Assembly (NCBI GenBank): GCA_947470515.1
Contig: CANITF010000010.1
Span: 22,634 to 86,633 of the forward strand
Length of the DNA: 64,000 nucleotides
Reading direction: 5' to 3'
From: Flavobacteriales bacterium
GTDB taxonomy: Bacteria; Bacteroidota; Bacteroidia; Flavobacteriales_D; Crocinitomicaceae
Part shown: piece after piece, positions 54,155-64,000 of the stretch
Layout of the letters: each line of letters opens with the position of its first letter
How positions within the stretch are numbered: position 1 is the stretch's first letter
Made by a program: the position numbers and the translations under genes
The notes under the pieces: model-generated
What the model was told of the DNA's origin: nothing
Databases searched by the model: none
Seen by the model: only the letters and a program-made list of their open reading frames with translations

Positions 54155-54796
54155 ATGGTAAAATATCTTGTCATATTGTTTTTTCCAATTGCTCCGCTTA
54201 TATCGGAAGCTCAAGTAATTAATCCAAAACATACTTTTAATGTTGAACTAGGATTACCGAATGGCTTCGTGAACAAGCCATTTAAAAACATCATGCAGGG
54301 ATTAGTGAATGTCGCACCATACTACCAATACAAGTTTAAAAAAGAAATTGTTGTTGGTCTAGGTATTCGCTATTCATATTTCGCAATCAATGAATTTAAA
54401 GTTTCAGAACCAACTTATGGAGGAATGCATTCAGGCGGAGTGTTTTTAAAAGTTGGGTGGGAAAAATTTCATACAGACCATTTTGCAACTGAAATAGGAT
54501 TGAAATTCGGTTATACTCAAAACTATTTTGTGTCAGATAGAAATGATACACTAGGCTTAAACCCCCGAATTGTTAATTCAACATATTTGGAGCCTTCTTT
54601 TGGTTTAATTTTAACCGCTGATGAGCAATCTTCATATCGATTCGTTGTTTCATATGCATTTCAAGGATTTGGTTTTCGTCCGGATTTAATTGGACTACAA
54701 ACGTTAGGTGGTTATGATCCAAAAGATTTCAATAAAGTGACTTCTTTTTTAATTGTTGGATTTGGATATACTTATTATTTCAAACCTAAAAATTAG
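54155..54796 (+). CDS. Putative outer-membrane beta-barrel protein
   Basis: A 213-residue exported protein with a signal peptide (MVKYLVILFFPIAPLISEAQ). The remainder shows amphipathic strands typical of small outer-membrane barrels: HTFNVELGLPNGFV, VVGLGIRYSYFAIN, HSGGVFLKVGWEKF, ATEIGLKFGYTQNYF, and a closing SFLIVGFGYTYYFKPKN strand. No plug or enzymatic motifs. Function unknown. It lies 12 bases before the GNAT gene. Confidence 0.7.
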   Translation: MVKYLVILFFPIAPLISEAQVINPKHTFNVELGLPNGFVNKPFKNIMQGLVNVAPYYQYKFKKEIVVGLGIRYSYFAINEFKVSEPTYGGMHSGGVFLKVGWEKFHTDHFATEIGLKFGYTQNYFVSDRNDTLGLNPRIVNSTYLEPSFGLILTADEQSSYRFVVSYAFQGFGFRPDLIGLQTLGGYDPKDFNKVTSFLIVGFGYTYYFKPKN

Positions 54797-54808
54797 TAGC
54801 TCAATACA

Positions 54809-55297
54809 ATGATTCTTACTTTTCATCAGATTTGTTTAGATGACAATTTCCAAATTGCAAAAGTGATTCGATCTGTTCTTAAGGAACATGGAGTTGATAA
54901 ACCTGGAACGGTTTTTACTGATCCTACAACTGACGAATTATTTCAACTTTTTCAGACTCCTGGAAGTATTTATTGGATTGCGAAACAAGATAATGAAATC
55001 ATTGGTGGTTGTGGAATTTTTCCAACTATTGGCTTGCCTAAAGATTATGCTGAGTTAGTAAAATTATATGTTTTGTCTTCTGCAAGAGGGCAAGGAATCG
55101 GTTTTGAATTAATGGAAATTTGTTTCGATTCAGCAATAAAAATGGGATATAAAAATCTCTATTTAGAAACTTTACCTGAATTAAATAAAGCAGTCAGTTT
55201 ATATCAAAGTCTGGGGTTTGAGTTGTTGTCCAAACCACTTGGTGATTCAGGCCATTTTGCCTGTGATCTTTGGATGGAAAAAGATTTACAGAAATAA
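54809..55297 (+). CDS. GNAT-family N-acetyltransferase
   Basis: A 162-residue acetyltransferase. The acetyl-CoA loop reads SSARGQGIGFELMEICF (R/Q-x-x-G-x-G), preceded by the strand VKLYVLSS and followed by the LYLETLPELNKAVSLYQSLG helix and FELLSKPLG. That tail is like MarR-associated or small-molecule acetyltransferases, but the substrate is unknown. It is short-spaced after the barrel gene. Confidence 0.88.
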   Translation: MILTFHQICLDDNFQIAKVIRSVLKEHGVDKPGTVFTDPTTDELFQLFQTPGSIYWIAKQDNEIIGGCGIFPTIGLPKDYAELVKLYVLSSARGQGIGFELMEICFDSAIKMGYKNLYLETLPELNKAVSLYQSLGFELLSKPLGDSGHFACDLWMEKDLQK

Positions 55298-55353
55298 TTT
55301 TCAAGGATCAAGGTTCATTTTTTTGATTCGAGTATCTTTGAAAAAAAAATAGC

Positions 55354-56229
55354 GTGTTCGTTCAAACAAATACAATTCAAGCTGTCAAAGCTTATTTCAA
55401 AAATCGACTAAACAGTCAATTTACAGAAAGTGAACTTAATTTCATGCTTAAAGAAGCGATTATTCAACGCTTGAAAATTTCTAGAGCTGACTATTTATTG
55501 TGTGACCAAGAATTCCTTTCAGAATCCGATTTGTTATATTTCAGAAGCATAGTGAAGCGATTAATGGATCAAGAGCCATTTCAATATATTATCGGAGTCA
55601 CTGAATTTTACGGATTGGAATTAATAACAGATTCACGTGCATTAATTCCACGACCAGAAACAGAAGAGTTGGTTCAATGGATTACACAACAATATAATGG
55701 TTCTGATTCACTTCAAATAGCAGATATCTGCACTGGATCTGGCTGCATAGCTTTAGCATTAAAATTACAATTTAAAAATGCTTCCGTTTTGGCGACAGAT
55801 TTCTCACAATCTGCCGTCGACTTAGCAAACGAAAACGCCAAATTAGTTGGTTTAGAAATTGAAACCATTCTTTTAGATGCAACAACAAATAATCCAATTC
55901 CAGGAAAAAAAGAGAATCTTTTCGATTGTTGGGTTTCTAATCCTCCTTATATTCCTATTTCCGATCAATTGGAAATGGCTGACAATGTTTTGAAATTTGA
56001 ACCTCACATGGCGTTGTTTGTTGAAAATAACGATCCATTGATTTTTTATAGAAAAATAAGTGAAAATGCACATCTTTATTTGAAATCTGGTGGAAAATTG
56101 TTTTTCGAGATTCATGAACGTTTTGCAACAGAAACAATAGCTGTTTTAGAGAATTTTGGGTTTGTTAACATTCAATTGAGGAAAGATTTACAGGGTAGGG
56201 ATAGAATGTTACAGGGACAAAAACCGTAA
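55354..56229 (+). CDS. prmC: Release factor glutamine methyltransferase
   Basis: A 291-residue enzyme from a GTG start that methylates the Gln of the GGQ motif in RF1 and RF2. The family blocks are FYGLELITDSRALIPRPETE, the SAM motif ADICTGSGCIALALKL (about 126-141), and the catalytic NPPY at about 196-199 in VSNPPYIPISD. A TATCTTTG promoter-like box lies at 55333-55340. It is followed 9 bases later by ligA. Confidence 0.94.
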   Translation: MFVQTNTIQAVKAYFKNRLNSQFTESELNFMLKEAIIQRLKISRADYLLCDQEFLSESDLLYFRSIVKRLMDQEPFQYIIGVTEFYGLELITDSRALIPRPETEELVQWITQQYNGSDSLQIADICTGSGCIALALKLQFKNASVLATDFSQSAVDLANENAKLVGLEIETILLDATTNNPIPGKKENLFDCWVSNPPYIPISDQLEMADNVLKFEPHMALFVENNDPLIFYRKISENAHLYLKSGGKLFFEIHERFATETIAVLENFGFVNIQLRKDLQGRDRMLQGQKP

Positions 56230-58248
<2,019 letters not shown>

Positions 58249-58254
58249 GTTAAA

Positions 58255-58719
58255 ATGAGCGATAAATCAACTATTTGGTCAGAAATAAAGAAATTGGTTG
58301 TCGTCTTCCCTTATCGAAGTGAAGAGAATTATAAGGAATATCGTTCCGCGTTAGATAAATTATTGAATAAGAGCAATGTAAAGGAAGTGAAATTGATAGT
58401 GGTAATTCCAGAAACGTTGAATAGAGATACACTTAGGCCCCATGTATTGATCCATTTTCTATCTCCGAAAGACATGAACTTTTTAGGAAAAATTAAAGAT
58501 AAATACCTTAAAACAATTCTATCAGAAAAATATGAAGCCCTCTTATGGTTGGAAGTGGAAGATAAGAAAATAGCAAAAATACTTTCTCCTCTGCGTGCTA
58601 AATGGAAAATAGGAGTGAATACTTCTTTTGATTTTTTCTCAATTCAAGTAAACTCCAATTCGAATAACCCATCAGAAATAGTTAACTTTGCACAAAATAT
58701 ACTCGAAAAAATTTCTTAA
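58255..58719 (+). CDS. DUF6913-like protein
   Basis: A 154-residue cytoplasmic protein with alternating strands and helices (KKLVVVFPYRSEENYKEYRS, EVKLIVVIPETLN, HVLIHFLSPKDMNFLGKI). The ligA - small protein - dapA order is characteristic of flavobacteria and identifies it as the DUF6913 family. A TAACTTTG box at 58683-58690 inside its end could be a promoter for dapA. Function unknown. Confidence 0.75.
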   Translation: MSDKSTIWSEIKKLVVVFPYRSEENYKEYRSALDKLLNKSNVKEVKLIVVIPETLNRDTLRPHVLIHFLSPKDMNFLGKIKDKYLKTILSEKYEALLWLEVEDKKIAKILSPLRAKWKIGVNTSFDFFSIQVNSNSNNPSEIVNFAQNILEKIS

Positions 58720-58720
58720 T

Positions 58721-59605
58721 ATGAATAATCCATTTACAGGCTCTGGAGTTGCGCTAGTTACTCCATTTAAACAGGATAAATCCATTGATTTTGATGCACT
58801 TCGCAAATTGGTTCGGTATCAAATTGATGGCGGAATTGATTTTCTTGTGGTTCAAGGTACAACTGGTGAATCACCAACGTTAAGTCAAGCGGAAAAAATG
58901 GAAATTTTAGCTACTGTAATGGACGAAAATAAAGGGGAATTGAAAGTAGTTTATGGCTGTGGTGGAAGTAATACAATCGAAATAGGCGAATTATTCAAGA
59001 AAATACCTGCAGGAGTTGATGGAATTCTTTCTGTTAGTCCTTATTACAATAAACCAATCCAAAATGGAATAATTGAACATTATAAATACATCGCATCGTG
59101 CACAAAATTGCCGATTATTTTATACAATGTTCCTGGCAGAACGGGATCAAATATGACAGCAGCAACAACACTTGAACTTTCTAAAATTGACAACATTGTT
59201 GCGATGAAAGAAGCTTCAGGAAGCATGGAGCAAATAATGGAATTGATTCAATTTCGGCCGGAAGGATTTGGTATTTTGAGTGGTGATGACGCAATAACGT
59301 TGCCCTTAATTGCCGCTGGTGCGGATGGTGTTATTTCTGTTGTAGCAAATGCTTTTCCAAAACAATTTTCAAAAATGGTTACTGATTCGCTTTCTGGTGA
59401 TTTTGAAAATGCAAGAAAATCTCATTACGATTTATTGCCGATTACTAAAATGTTCTTCGAAGAAGGAAATCCAGGAGGAGTGAAGGTGTCATTGAAAGTT
59501 TTAGGAATTATGGATGAAAACATGCGTTTGCCGCTTTATCCTGTTTCTGAAGGTTTACGCTCTCGAATTGCAGCTGAGACGAATAAAATTATAAGTAAAA
59601 AGTAA
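58721..59605 (+). CDS. dapA: 4-hydroxy-tetrahydrodipicolinate synthase
   Basis: A 294-residue TIM-barrel aldolase started at ATG 58721, which lies directly after the previous stop; a longer frame overlapping the upstream gene is unlikely. It condenses pyruvate with aspartate semialdehyde in lysine and diaminopimelate synthesis. Visible: FTGSGVALVTPFKQ, TGESPTLSQAEKMEI, YYNKP, the catalytic Tyr in YNVPGRTGSNM and the Schiff-base Lys in VAMKEASG. The terminator overlaps its stop codon. Confidence 0.95.
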   Translation: MNNPFTGSGVALVTPFKQDKSIDFDALRKLVRYQIDGGIDFLVVQGTTGESPTLSQAEKMEILATVMDENKGELKVVYGCGGSNTIEIGELFKKIPAGVDGILSVSPYYNKPIQNGIIEHYKYIASCTKLPIILYNVPGRTGSNMTAATTLELSKIDNIVAMKEASGSMEQIMELIQFRPEGFGILSGDDAITLPLIAAGADGVISVVANAFPKQFSKMVTDSLSGDFENARKSHYDLLPITKMFFEEGNPGGVKVSLKVLGIMDENMRLPLYPVSEGLRSRIAAETNKIISKK

Positions 59606-59642
59606 AAGGTCCTACGACAGGCTCAGGAACCTTTTACTTTTT
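59597..59642 (+). terminator. Repeat-derived terminator of dapA
   Basis: A long hairpin, AAAAAGTAAAAGGTCCT (59597-59613) paired with AGGAACCTTTTACTTTTT (59625-59642) with one bulged A, around ACGACAGGCTC, ending in a T-run. The arms are 7-mer-like AAAAGTA/TTTTTAC units and the loop holds a CGACAGGCTC core also found at 61.2 kb. It overlaps the dapA stop. Confidence 0.85.
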
Positions 59643-59684
59643 TATTACGTGTAACATTTAAAATAAAACGAATTTATATCCTCA

Positions 59685-60683
59685 ATGGAAAAATACAAAG
59701 CGATTGTTGAATTAATAAAAAAATCAGAGAACATTTTAATTTCTTCTCATAAGTCACCTGATGGAGATTCTATTGGAAGTTCATTGGCTTTGTACCATTT
59801 TATAATCAGTTTAGGAAAAAATCCAGTTGTTTGTCATGCTGATAAAGCTGCAAATTATATTAACTGGGTTGCTGGTGCGCATGATATTGTTTTATTCGAA
59901 GAAAATCCAGAAAAAGCAACAGCGCTATTTAAATATTCCGATTTAATATTTTGCCTTGACTATAATTCCGCAGATAGAGTAGGAAAGGATTTAGAACCGC
60001 TGTTAATTGCTTCAAAAGCAAAAAAAGTTATGATAGATCACCACATGAATCCTTCTGATTTTTGTGATATTATTGTTTCAGAAACTACAGTTTGTTCTAC
60101 TTCACAATTGATTTTTGAACTTATCGATCAATCTGGGAATTTGAATTTATTGAATGAACATATCGGTGTTCCAATCTATTTGGGAATTATGACAGATACT
60201 GGTTCTTTCCGTTTTCCTTCTGTTCAAGCTCGCACGCATGATATTTTAGCTGAATTGATTCGAGCGGGAATTAAGCACCATGAAATTCATGAAAAAGTGA
60301 TGGATACAAATACGGTTGATCGTTTGCAATTACGTGGTTTTGTAATCAGTGAGAAATTAGAATTGATAAAAGATTATCCAGTTGCAATCATGTCGTTGAC
60401 CGAAGTTGAATTGAATCGATACAATTATCAGAAAGGAGATACGGACGGTTTGGTAAATGTCGCTTTGTCTCTTGAAGGGATTCAAGTTGCAGCTTTCTTC
60501 GCTGAAAAAGATGGTCAAGTGAAAATCTCTTTTCGATCTAAAGGAGATTATTTTGTGAATGTGTTGGCAGGAGATAATTTTGAAGGAGGAGGACATAAAT
60601 ATGCAGCCGGTGGAATTAGTTTTGAACCAATTCATCCAACTATTGAGCGATTCAAAGCTTTAATTCCTGAATACTTCAAATGA
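59685..60683 (+). CDS. nrnA: DHH-DHHA1 phosphoesterase, NrnA-like (nano-RNase / pAp phosphatase)
   Basis: A 332-residue bifunctional-type phosphoesterase. The DHH domain shows HKSPDGDSIGSSLAL, FCLDYNS and the DHH triad in MIDHHMNPSDF, plus GIMTDTGSF. The C-terminal DHHA1 domain has GGGHKYAAGG. NrnA degrades very short RNA and dephosphorylates 3'-phosphoadenosine 5'-phosphate. Its stop overlaps the next ATG by four bases (ATGA). Confidence 0.9.
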   Translation: MEKYKAIVELIKKSENILISSHKSPDGDSIGSSLALYHFIISLGKNPVVCHADKAANYINWVAGAHDIVLFEENPEKATALFKYSDLIFCLDYNSADRVGKDLEPLLIASKAKKVMIDHHMNPSDFCDIIVSETTVCSTSQLIFELIDQSGNLNLLNEHIGVPIYLGIMTDTGSFRFPSVQARTHDILAELIRAGIKHHEIHEKVMDTNTVDRLQLRGFVISEKLELIKDYPVAIMSLTEVELNRYNYQKGDTDGLVNVALSLEGIQVAAFFAEKDGQVKISFRSKGDYFVNVLAGDNFEGGGHKYAAGGISFEPIHPTIERFKALIPEYFK

Positions 60684-61198
60684 GAACAATTTTAATCTAT
60701 ATATTACTTGTTGTTCTGGGTTCATGTGGCGAATCCACTGAGGAATTGCCAAAAGAGATCGAGTGGAACAAAGAAAAGTCGTTGGAATTAAACAAAGATT
60801 TAGCATTAGAGCAAGAAATTGCAATCAACCTTTTCTTAGAGCAACACAAGGATTGGAATATGATTAAAACAGGTTCTGGATTGCAATATGTATTTATTGA
60901 AAAAGGAACGGGAGATTTTGCTCAAGTTGGCTTAACTGCAGAAGTTGAAATGATAATTTCATTGCTCGATGGAACTGAGTGTTATAAAACTGAAAAAGAC
61001 GAATATCAAGAATTTGTTATTGATAAAAGCGATATTGAAACAGGAATTCAGGAAGGGATAAAGAAAATGAGAATAGGAGATCGTGTTAAAATGATTATTC
61101 CAAGTCATTTAGCGCATGGATTAGTTGGTGATTTAGACAAAATCCCACCACTTTCGACAATTGTAGTTGATTTACATTTAATTGGATTGATAAAATGA
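60680..61198 (+). CDS. FKBP-type peptidyl-prolyl isomerase lipoprotein (GldI-like)
   Basis: A 172-residue lipoprotein with lipobox LGSC (Cys16) and one FKBP domain at about 70-172 (GTGDFAQVGLTAEVEMIISL, KKMRIGDRVKMIIPSHLAHG, LSTIVVDLHLI). The position right after a DHH phosphoesterase matches gldI of gliding flavobacteria, whose product is needed for gliding motility and type IX secretion. The GldI assignment rests on this context and the family, not on a direct comparison. Stops overlap on both sides (ATGA), so it is translationally coupled to its neighbours. Confidence 0.75.
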   Translation: MRTILIYILLVVLGSCGESTEELPKEIEWNKEKSLELNKDLALEQEIAINLFLEQHKDWNMIKTGSGLQYVFIEKGTGDFAQVGLTAEVEMIISLLDGTECYKTEKDEYQEFVIDKSDIETGIQEGIKKMRIGDRVKMIIPSHLAHGLVGDLDKIPPLSTIVVDLHLIGLIK

Positions 61199-62088
61199 GA
61201 TTAGGACTTAATTTTTACACTTCGACAAGCTCAATGCATTGCTTTTTACGCCTCGGCAAGCTGAGTGCAACACTTTTTACTTTTTACTTTTTACTTGCAG
61301 GTTGTGATGCCTCTGGAGTAAAAAAATCTGATACTCCTGAAGTTAAGAAGACTTTGAAATCAAAAAATATTTTAGACGAAGAGCACAAAGTTGTTGCAAC
61401 TAAAAAACTTTCTAATGGCATTTCAATTCAATGGTATGAGCAAGGTGAAGGCGAGAATTTAGTTGAAGGAGATCTTATTTCTATTGATTACAAGGTTAAA
61501 ATTAAGGATGGAACGGTAGTAGACGGGAATCATTTGTTGAAGAAAGAATCTTTGCCTTTTTTAGTGGGATTTGGACTACAAACTCCGGGCTGGGAAATAG
61601 CTTTAAAAGAAATGAAAGTGGGAGATTTTGCAAGGGTGTTAATCCCAAGTAAATTAGCACGTGGAAGCAAAGGTGTTGAAGGCTTAATACCTCCTAATGC
61701 AGATAATCTATTATATATCAGGATATTGAATAAAGAAAAGCCGGATAGAATAATTGAAGGCACTAAAGTATGGATACTTGAAGAGAATAAGGATAATAAG
61801 TTGAAATTCAGTGATAAAACGAGTGTTGTTTTTCATGGGATGGCAAGCACTCCTTCTAATGCAATGTATGTAAATACTTTTCGAACAAACAAGCCATTTA
61901 CGTATCGTTTAGCAGATCACGGACTTATGCCTGGTTTGCGAAAAGCGTTAATTAATGCTAAAAAGTCAGATAGATTATATATCGTAGTTCCTCCTTCGGA
62001 AGCCTATGGCACTGAAGGATATTTAGATTTTGTTAAGCCAAATGAAAGTGTCTTTTACAATGTCTTAGTGATGGATGTAGTGAAATAA
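61195..62088 (+). CDS. Double-FKBP peptidyl-prolyl isomerase lipoprotein
   Basis: A 297-residue lipoprotein with Cys37 in LLAGC. Two FKBP domains follow: about 68-178 (GEGENLVEGDLISIDYKVKI, MKVGDFARVLIPSKLARGSK) and about 185-297 (KTSVVFHGMASTP, SDRLYIVVPPSEAYGTEGY). Periplasmic folding helper by inference. The signal peptide (residues 6-34) is encoded by a short-repeat cluster (61212-61296) and is odd in composition. A second ATG at 61234 would give a shorter but equally repeat-derived leader. The coupled ATGA start favours 61195. Confidence 0.8.
   Translation: MRLGLNFYTSTSSMHCFLRLGKLSATLFTFYFLLAGCDASGVKKSDTPEVKKTLKSKNILDEEHKVVATKKLSNGISIQWYEQGEGENLVEGDLISIDYKVKIKDGTVVDGNHLLKKESLPFLVGFGLQTPGWEIALKEMKVGDFARVLIPSKLARGSKGVEGLIPPNADNLLYIRILNKEKPDRIIEGTKVWILEENKDNKLKFSDKTSVVFHGMASTPSNAMYVNTFRTNKPFTYRLADHGLMPGLRKALINAKKSDRLYIVVPPSEAYGTEGYLDFVKPNESVFYNVLVMDVVK
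61212..61296 (+). repeat. CGACAAGCTCAA/TTTTTAC repeat cluster inside a coding region
   Basis: Two imperfect copies of an approximately 30-base unit, TTCGACAAGCTCAATGCA... and CTCGGCAAGCTGAGTGCA..., each followed by CTTTTTAC, and then two more TTTTTAC 7-mers to 61296. The core resembles the loop of the dapA terminator at 59.6 kb. The second unit can fold as CTCGGCAAGCTGAG. The whole cluster is read in frame as the lipoprotein's signal peptide. Confidence 0.75.
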
Positions 62089-62168
62089 TTATTGTTTTCC
62101 TTATATTTGGGGAGTAAAACTAAATAAATAAGGGTGTTTCAATTGAAATTACCACGAAGATTTTTGTT

Positions 62169-63125
62169 ATGATAAAAAAGTTATTCTCCATTCTTTTCTT
62201 TTTTGTTGCCAGTTTCTCAACACATGCTCAGCAGATAATTGATACAGTTGAAACTGCTAATGGTAGAATGTTTATTTATGCCAATAGAACTTGGGAATAT
62301 GAGAAAGATAAAGGTTTTGATGGTGTATTGAATCCTCGAATGCATTCATTATTAACAAAGGATTCGACATTAAATTATATTCAGACGTGGGATAATAATA
62401 CATGTTATACTTCGGCTAGAAAAAATGATCTTTCCCGTTTAAAAGACACATTGTGGTTGTGTGTTTTAGAGGATGTTCACAGTGAATTTAGATCGCCAGT
62501 GGATGGTATTGTAACATCTAGATATGGTTACAGAAGTGGAAAACATCATAGTGGAATTGATTTAGATTTAGAAACAGGAGATACTGTCAGAAGTTGTTGG
62601 TCTGGAAAAGTACGATACGCGAAATACAACGATGGTGGTTTTGGGAATTTAGTTATTGTTAGACATTACAATGGTTTAGAGACATTTTATGCGCACTTGA
62701 GTAAATTATTGGTAGTACCAGATCAAGATGTAAATGCAGGAGATATTTTAGGATTGGGCGGTAATACAGGGCATTCATTTGGTTCACATTTGCATTTTGA
62801 AGTTCGATTCTATGATGCTGCCATGAATCCTGAAGAAGTAATTGATTTTGAAAAAAGGGTTTGTAAGGATGATAATTTATTTATTCACAAAGGTTTATTT
62901 AGACCAGGAGCAAAACCAACTGACACCTTGGATGAAGGCGAAAGTCCTGTGCAAGCAATTCCAGCTGTTCAAACTGTCCAAAAGAAATACCACAAAGTTA
63001 AGTCAGGTGATACGCTTTCAAATATTGCTTCAAGAAACAACACTTCAATATCTAAAATTTGCCAATTAAATGGTATTAGACCAACAACAACCTTGCAAAT
63101 TGGTAGAAGCTTACGGGTGAAATAA
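62169..63125 (+). CDS. M23-family peptidase with LysM domain
   Basis: A 318-residue exported protein with a signal peptide (1-20, ending THAQ). The LytM/M23 domain is at about 112-230, with TSRYGYRSGKHHSGIDLDLE (H and D ligands), TFYAHLSK and the HLHFEVRF HxH motif. A LysM peptidoglycan-binding domain ends the protein (about 273-318, YHKVKSGDTLSNIASRN ... LQIGRSLRVK). It cleaves or senses murein stem cross-links. Ligands look intact, so it is likely active. A TATATTTG box at 62102-62109 could be its promoter. Confidence 0.93.
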   Translation: MIKKLFSILFFFVASFSTHAQQIIDTVETANGRMFIYANRTWEYEKDKGFDGVLNPRMHSLLTKDSTLNYIQTWDNNTCYTSARKNDLSRLKDTLWLCVLEDVHSEFRSPVDGIVTSRYGYRSGKHHSGIDLDLETGDTVRSCWSGKVRYAKYNDGGFGNLVIVRHYNGLETFYAHLSKLLVVPDQDVNAGDILGLGGNTGHSFGSHLHFEVRFYDAAMNPEEVIDFEKRVCKDDNLFIHKGLFRPGAKPTDTLDEGESPVQAIPAVQTVQKKYHKVKSGDTLSNIASRNNTSISKICQLNGIRPTTTLQIGRSLRVK

Positions 63126-63161
63126 AAAGTACATTTTGATATAAAATAATTATAAAATTGA

Positions 63162-63971
63162 ATGACATTAGTTAAAAACATATTAATCATTTCCTTTATT
63201 CACGTGATGTTGAGTTCATGTGCTGATTACAATAAAGTTGTAAAAGGAGATGATTATGAACGTAAATTTCAATTGGCGAACGAATTATTTACGGATAAAC
63301 AATATTTAAGGTCTGTTACCCTTTATGAGCAGGTTTATCAGAGGATGCCAAAAACAGGTGAAGGAGAATTATCATACTTTAGAATTGGTAAATCCTACTA
63401 TGAAGTAGAAGATTATTATATGGCTGGTTATTATTTGGGAGCTTTCTCACAGCGTTTTCCTTTTAGTCCAAAAGCGCAAGAATGTCTATTTCTGTCAGCT
63501 ATGTGTTCTGTTAATAATTCTCCTGAACAATCATTGGATCAGAATGAAACTGAATTAGCAATAAATAATTTACAGCAATTTATCGATAAATATCCAACTT
63601 CAAATCTGATTGATTCGTGCAATCAAATCATGGATAAGTTGAGATTTAAAATTGAAGGGAAGAATTATGATGCAGTCAAATTGTATTCAAAAACTGAAAA
63701 TTATAGGGCTGCTGTAACGACTGCCTTAACTTTTATGGAAGATTATCCTCGATCAATTTATAAGGAAGAAGTATTTTATATTTTATTAAAAAATTCACGT
63801 TTTCTCGCAATCAATAGTATTGAGAATAAAAAAAGAGATCGAATTGAGGAAACTATTGAAAGATATCGTACTTTTGTCAACGAATTCCCCAATTCAAAAT
63901 ACAAAAGTGAAGTCAACGACATCAGCGATGAAATGAATAAGGAACTTCAAAATTTTAATTACGGAAAATAA
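63162..63971 (+). CDS. bamD: Outer membrane protein assembly factor BamD
   Basis: A 269-residue lipoprotein with lipobox LSSC (Cys20) and TPR-like repeats: FQLANELFTDKQYLRSVTLY, YFRIGKSYYEVEDYYMAGYY, QRFPFSPKAQECLFLSA, NNLQQFIDKYPTSNLIDSC and RYRTFVNEFPNSKYKSEVND. BamD is part of the outer-membrane beta-barrel insertion complex. The position between dapA-region genes and a probable rpoZ matches flavobacterial order. Confidence 0.92.
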   Translation: MTLVKNILIISFIHVMLSSCADYNKVVKGDDYERKFQLANELFTDKQYLRSVTLYEQVYQRMPKTGEGELSYFRIGKSYYEVEDYYMAGYYLGAFSQRFPFSPKAQECLFLSAMCSVNNSPEQSLDQNETELAINNLQQFIDKYPTSNLIDSCNQIMDKLRFKIEGKNYDAVKLYSKTENYRAAVTTALTFMEDYPRSIYKEEVFYILLKNSRFLAINSIENKKRDRIEETIERYRTFVNEFPNSKYKSEVNDISDEMNKELQNFNYGK

Positions 63972-63977
63972 ATTAAA

Positions 63978-64000
63978 ATGAATTTTAAAAACAGTACAGC
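63978..64000 (+). CDS. rpoZ: Probable RNA polymerase omega subunit, 5' end only
   Basis: An ATG six bases after the bamD stop begins MNFKNSTA before the window ends. In Bacteroidota the gene after bamD is usually rpoZ, and this opening resembles its short N-terminus. The identification rests mainly on gene order. Confidence 0.5.

Noticed and set aside
61195..62088. Reading the repeat-derived leader as an assembly error
   Set aside because: The frame is intact through the repeats, the lipobox is correctly placed, and the start is coupled to the upstream stop.

Overview
The window reads as chromosomal DNA of a Bacteroidota bacterium, most likely Flavobacteriales. The evidence is the low G+C, Por/type IX secretion C-terminal sorting domains on secreted proteins, glutamine synthetase III, TAnnTTTG-type promoters, few Shine-Dalgarno sequences, and a ligA - DUF6913 - dapA ... 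bamD - rpoZ gene order that I associate with flavobacteria. A narrower placement (Fluviicola/Crocinitomicaceae-like) is only a guess. I see no rRNA, tRNA, CRISPR, prophage or complete insertion sequence.

Left part (1-12.8 kb): small unknown genes and a gene-poor stretch (1.86-2.63 kb) with an unexplained G+C-richer block. These are followed by a secreted VOC protein and a two-gene unit: a PatB/MalY-type PLP C-S lyase/aminotransferase, then a rare-looking fusion of a flavin monooxygenase with a DsbA/SpxH-like thioredoxin domain. A 147-bp copy of the lyase gene's 3' end sits between the two. Next come a membrane-anchored lysozyme-fold protein, a TPR protein, and a convergent DUF2271-T9SS / ApbE pair sharing a strong terminator.

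Middle (12.8-40 kb): a histidine-degradation trio (hutG-hutF-hutD), PAP2, PhnA, Nudix, a large SNF2 helicase with two SWIM fingers, a pentapeptide-repeat protein, a CDGSH iron-sulfur protein and a Cys-rich membrane protein. Then follow two BNR-repeat T9SS cargo proteins, an M1 aminopeptidase, a GAF histidine kinase, a tandem OmpA-domain protein, an active/inactive M16 protease pair, a nine-repeat secreted protein, DUF4494, pdxH and a third M16 protease.

Right part (40.7-64 kb): glnN (GSIII) with a good promoter, a LuxR-type response regulator, and a module of a secreted protein, an ECF sigma factor and a putative anti-sigma factor. After these come a methyltransferase and a DUF4301 gene whose divergent start codons overlap, the sulfate-activation genes cysD-cysN, DUF58, and a membrane-anchored MutS-like ATPase. 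The window closes with a housekeeping run of prmC, ligA, DUF6913, dapA, nrnA, a GldI-like FKBP lipoprotein, a double-FKBP lipoprotein, an M23-LysM peptidase, bamD and the first codons of a probable rpoZ.

Several short repeat families (7-mer arrays and a CGACAAGCTCAG-type core) are scattered through the window. One copy forms the dapA terminator. Another lies inside, and encodes, the signal peptide of the double-FKBP lipoprotein. No complete novel multi-gene system is evident. The most unusual items are the monooxygenase-DsbA fusion with its lyase partner and tail duplication, and the repeat-derived signal peptide.
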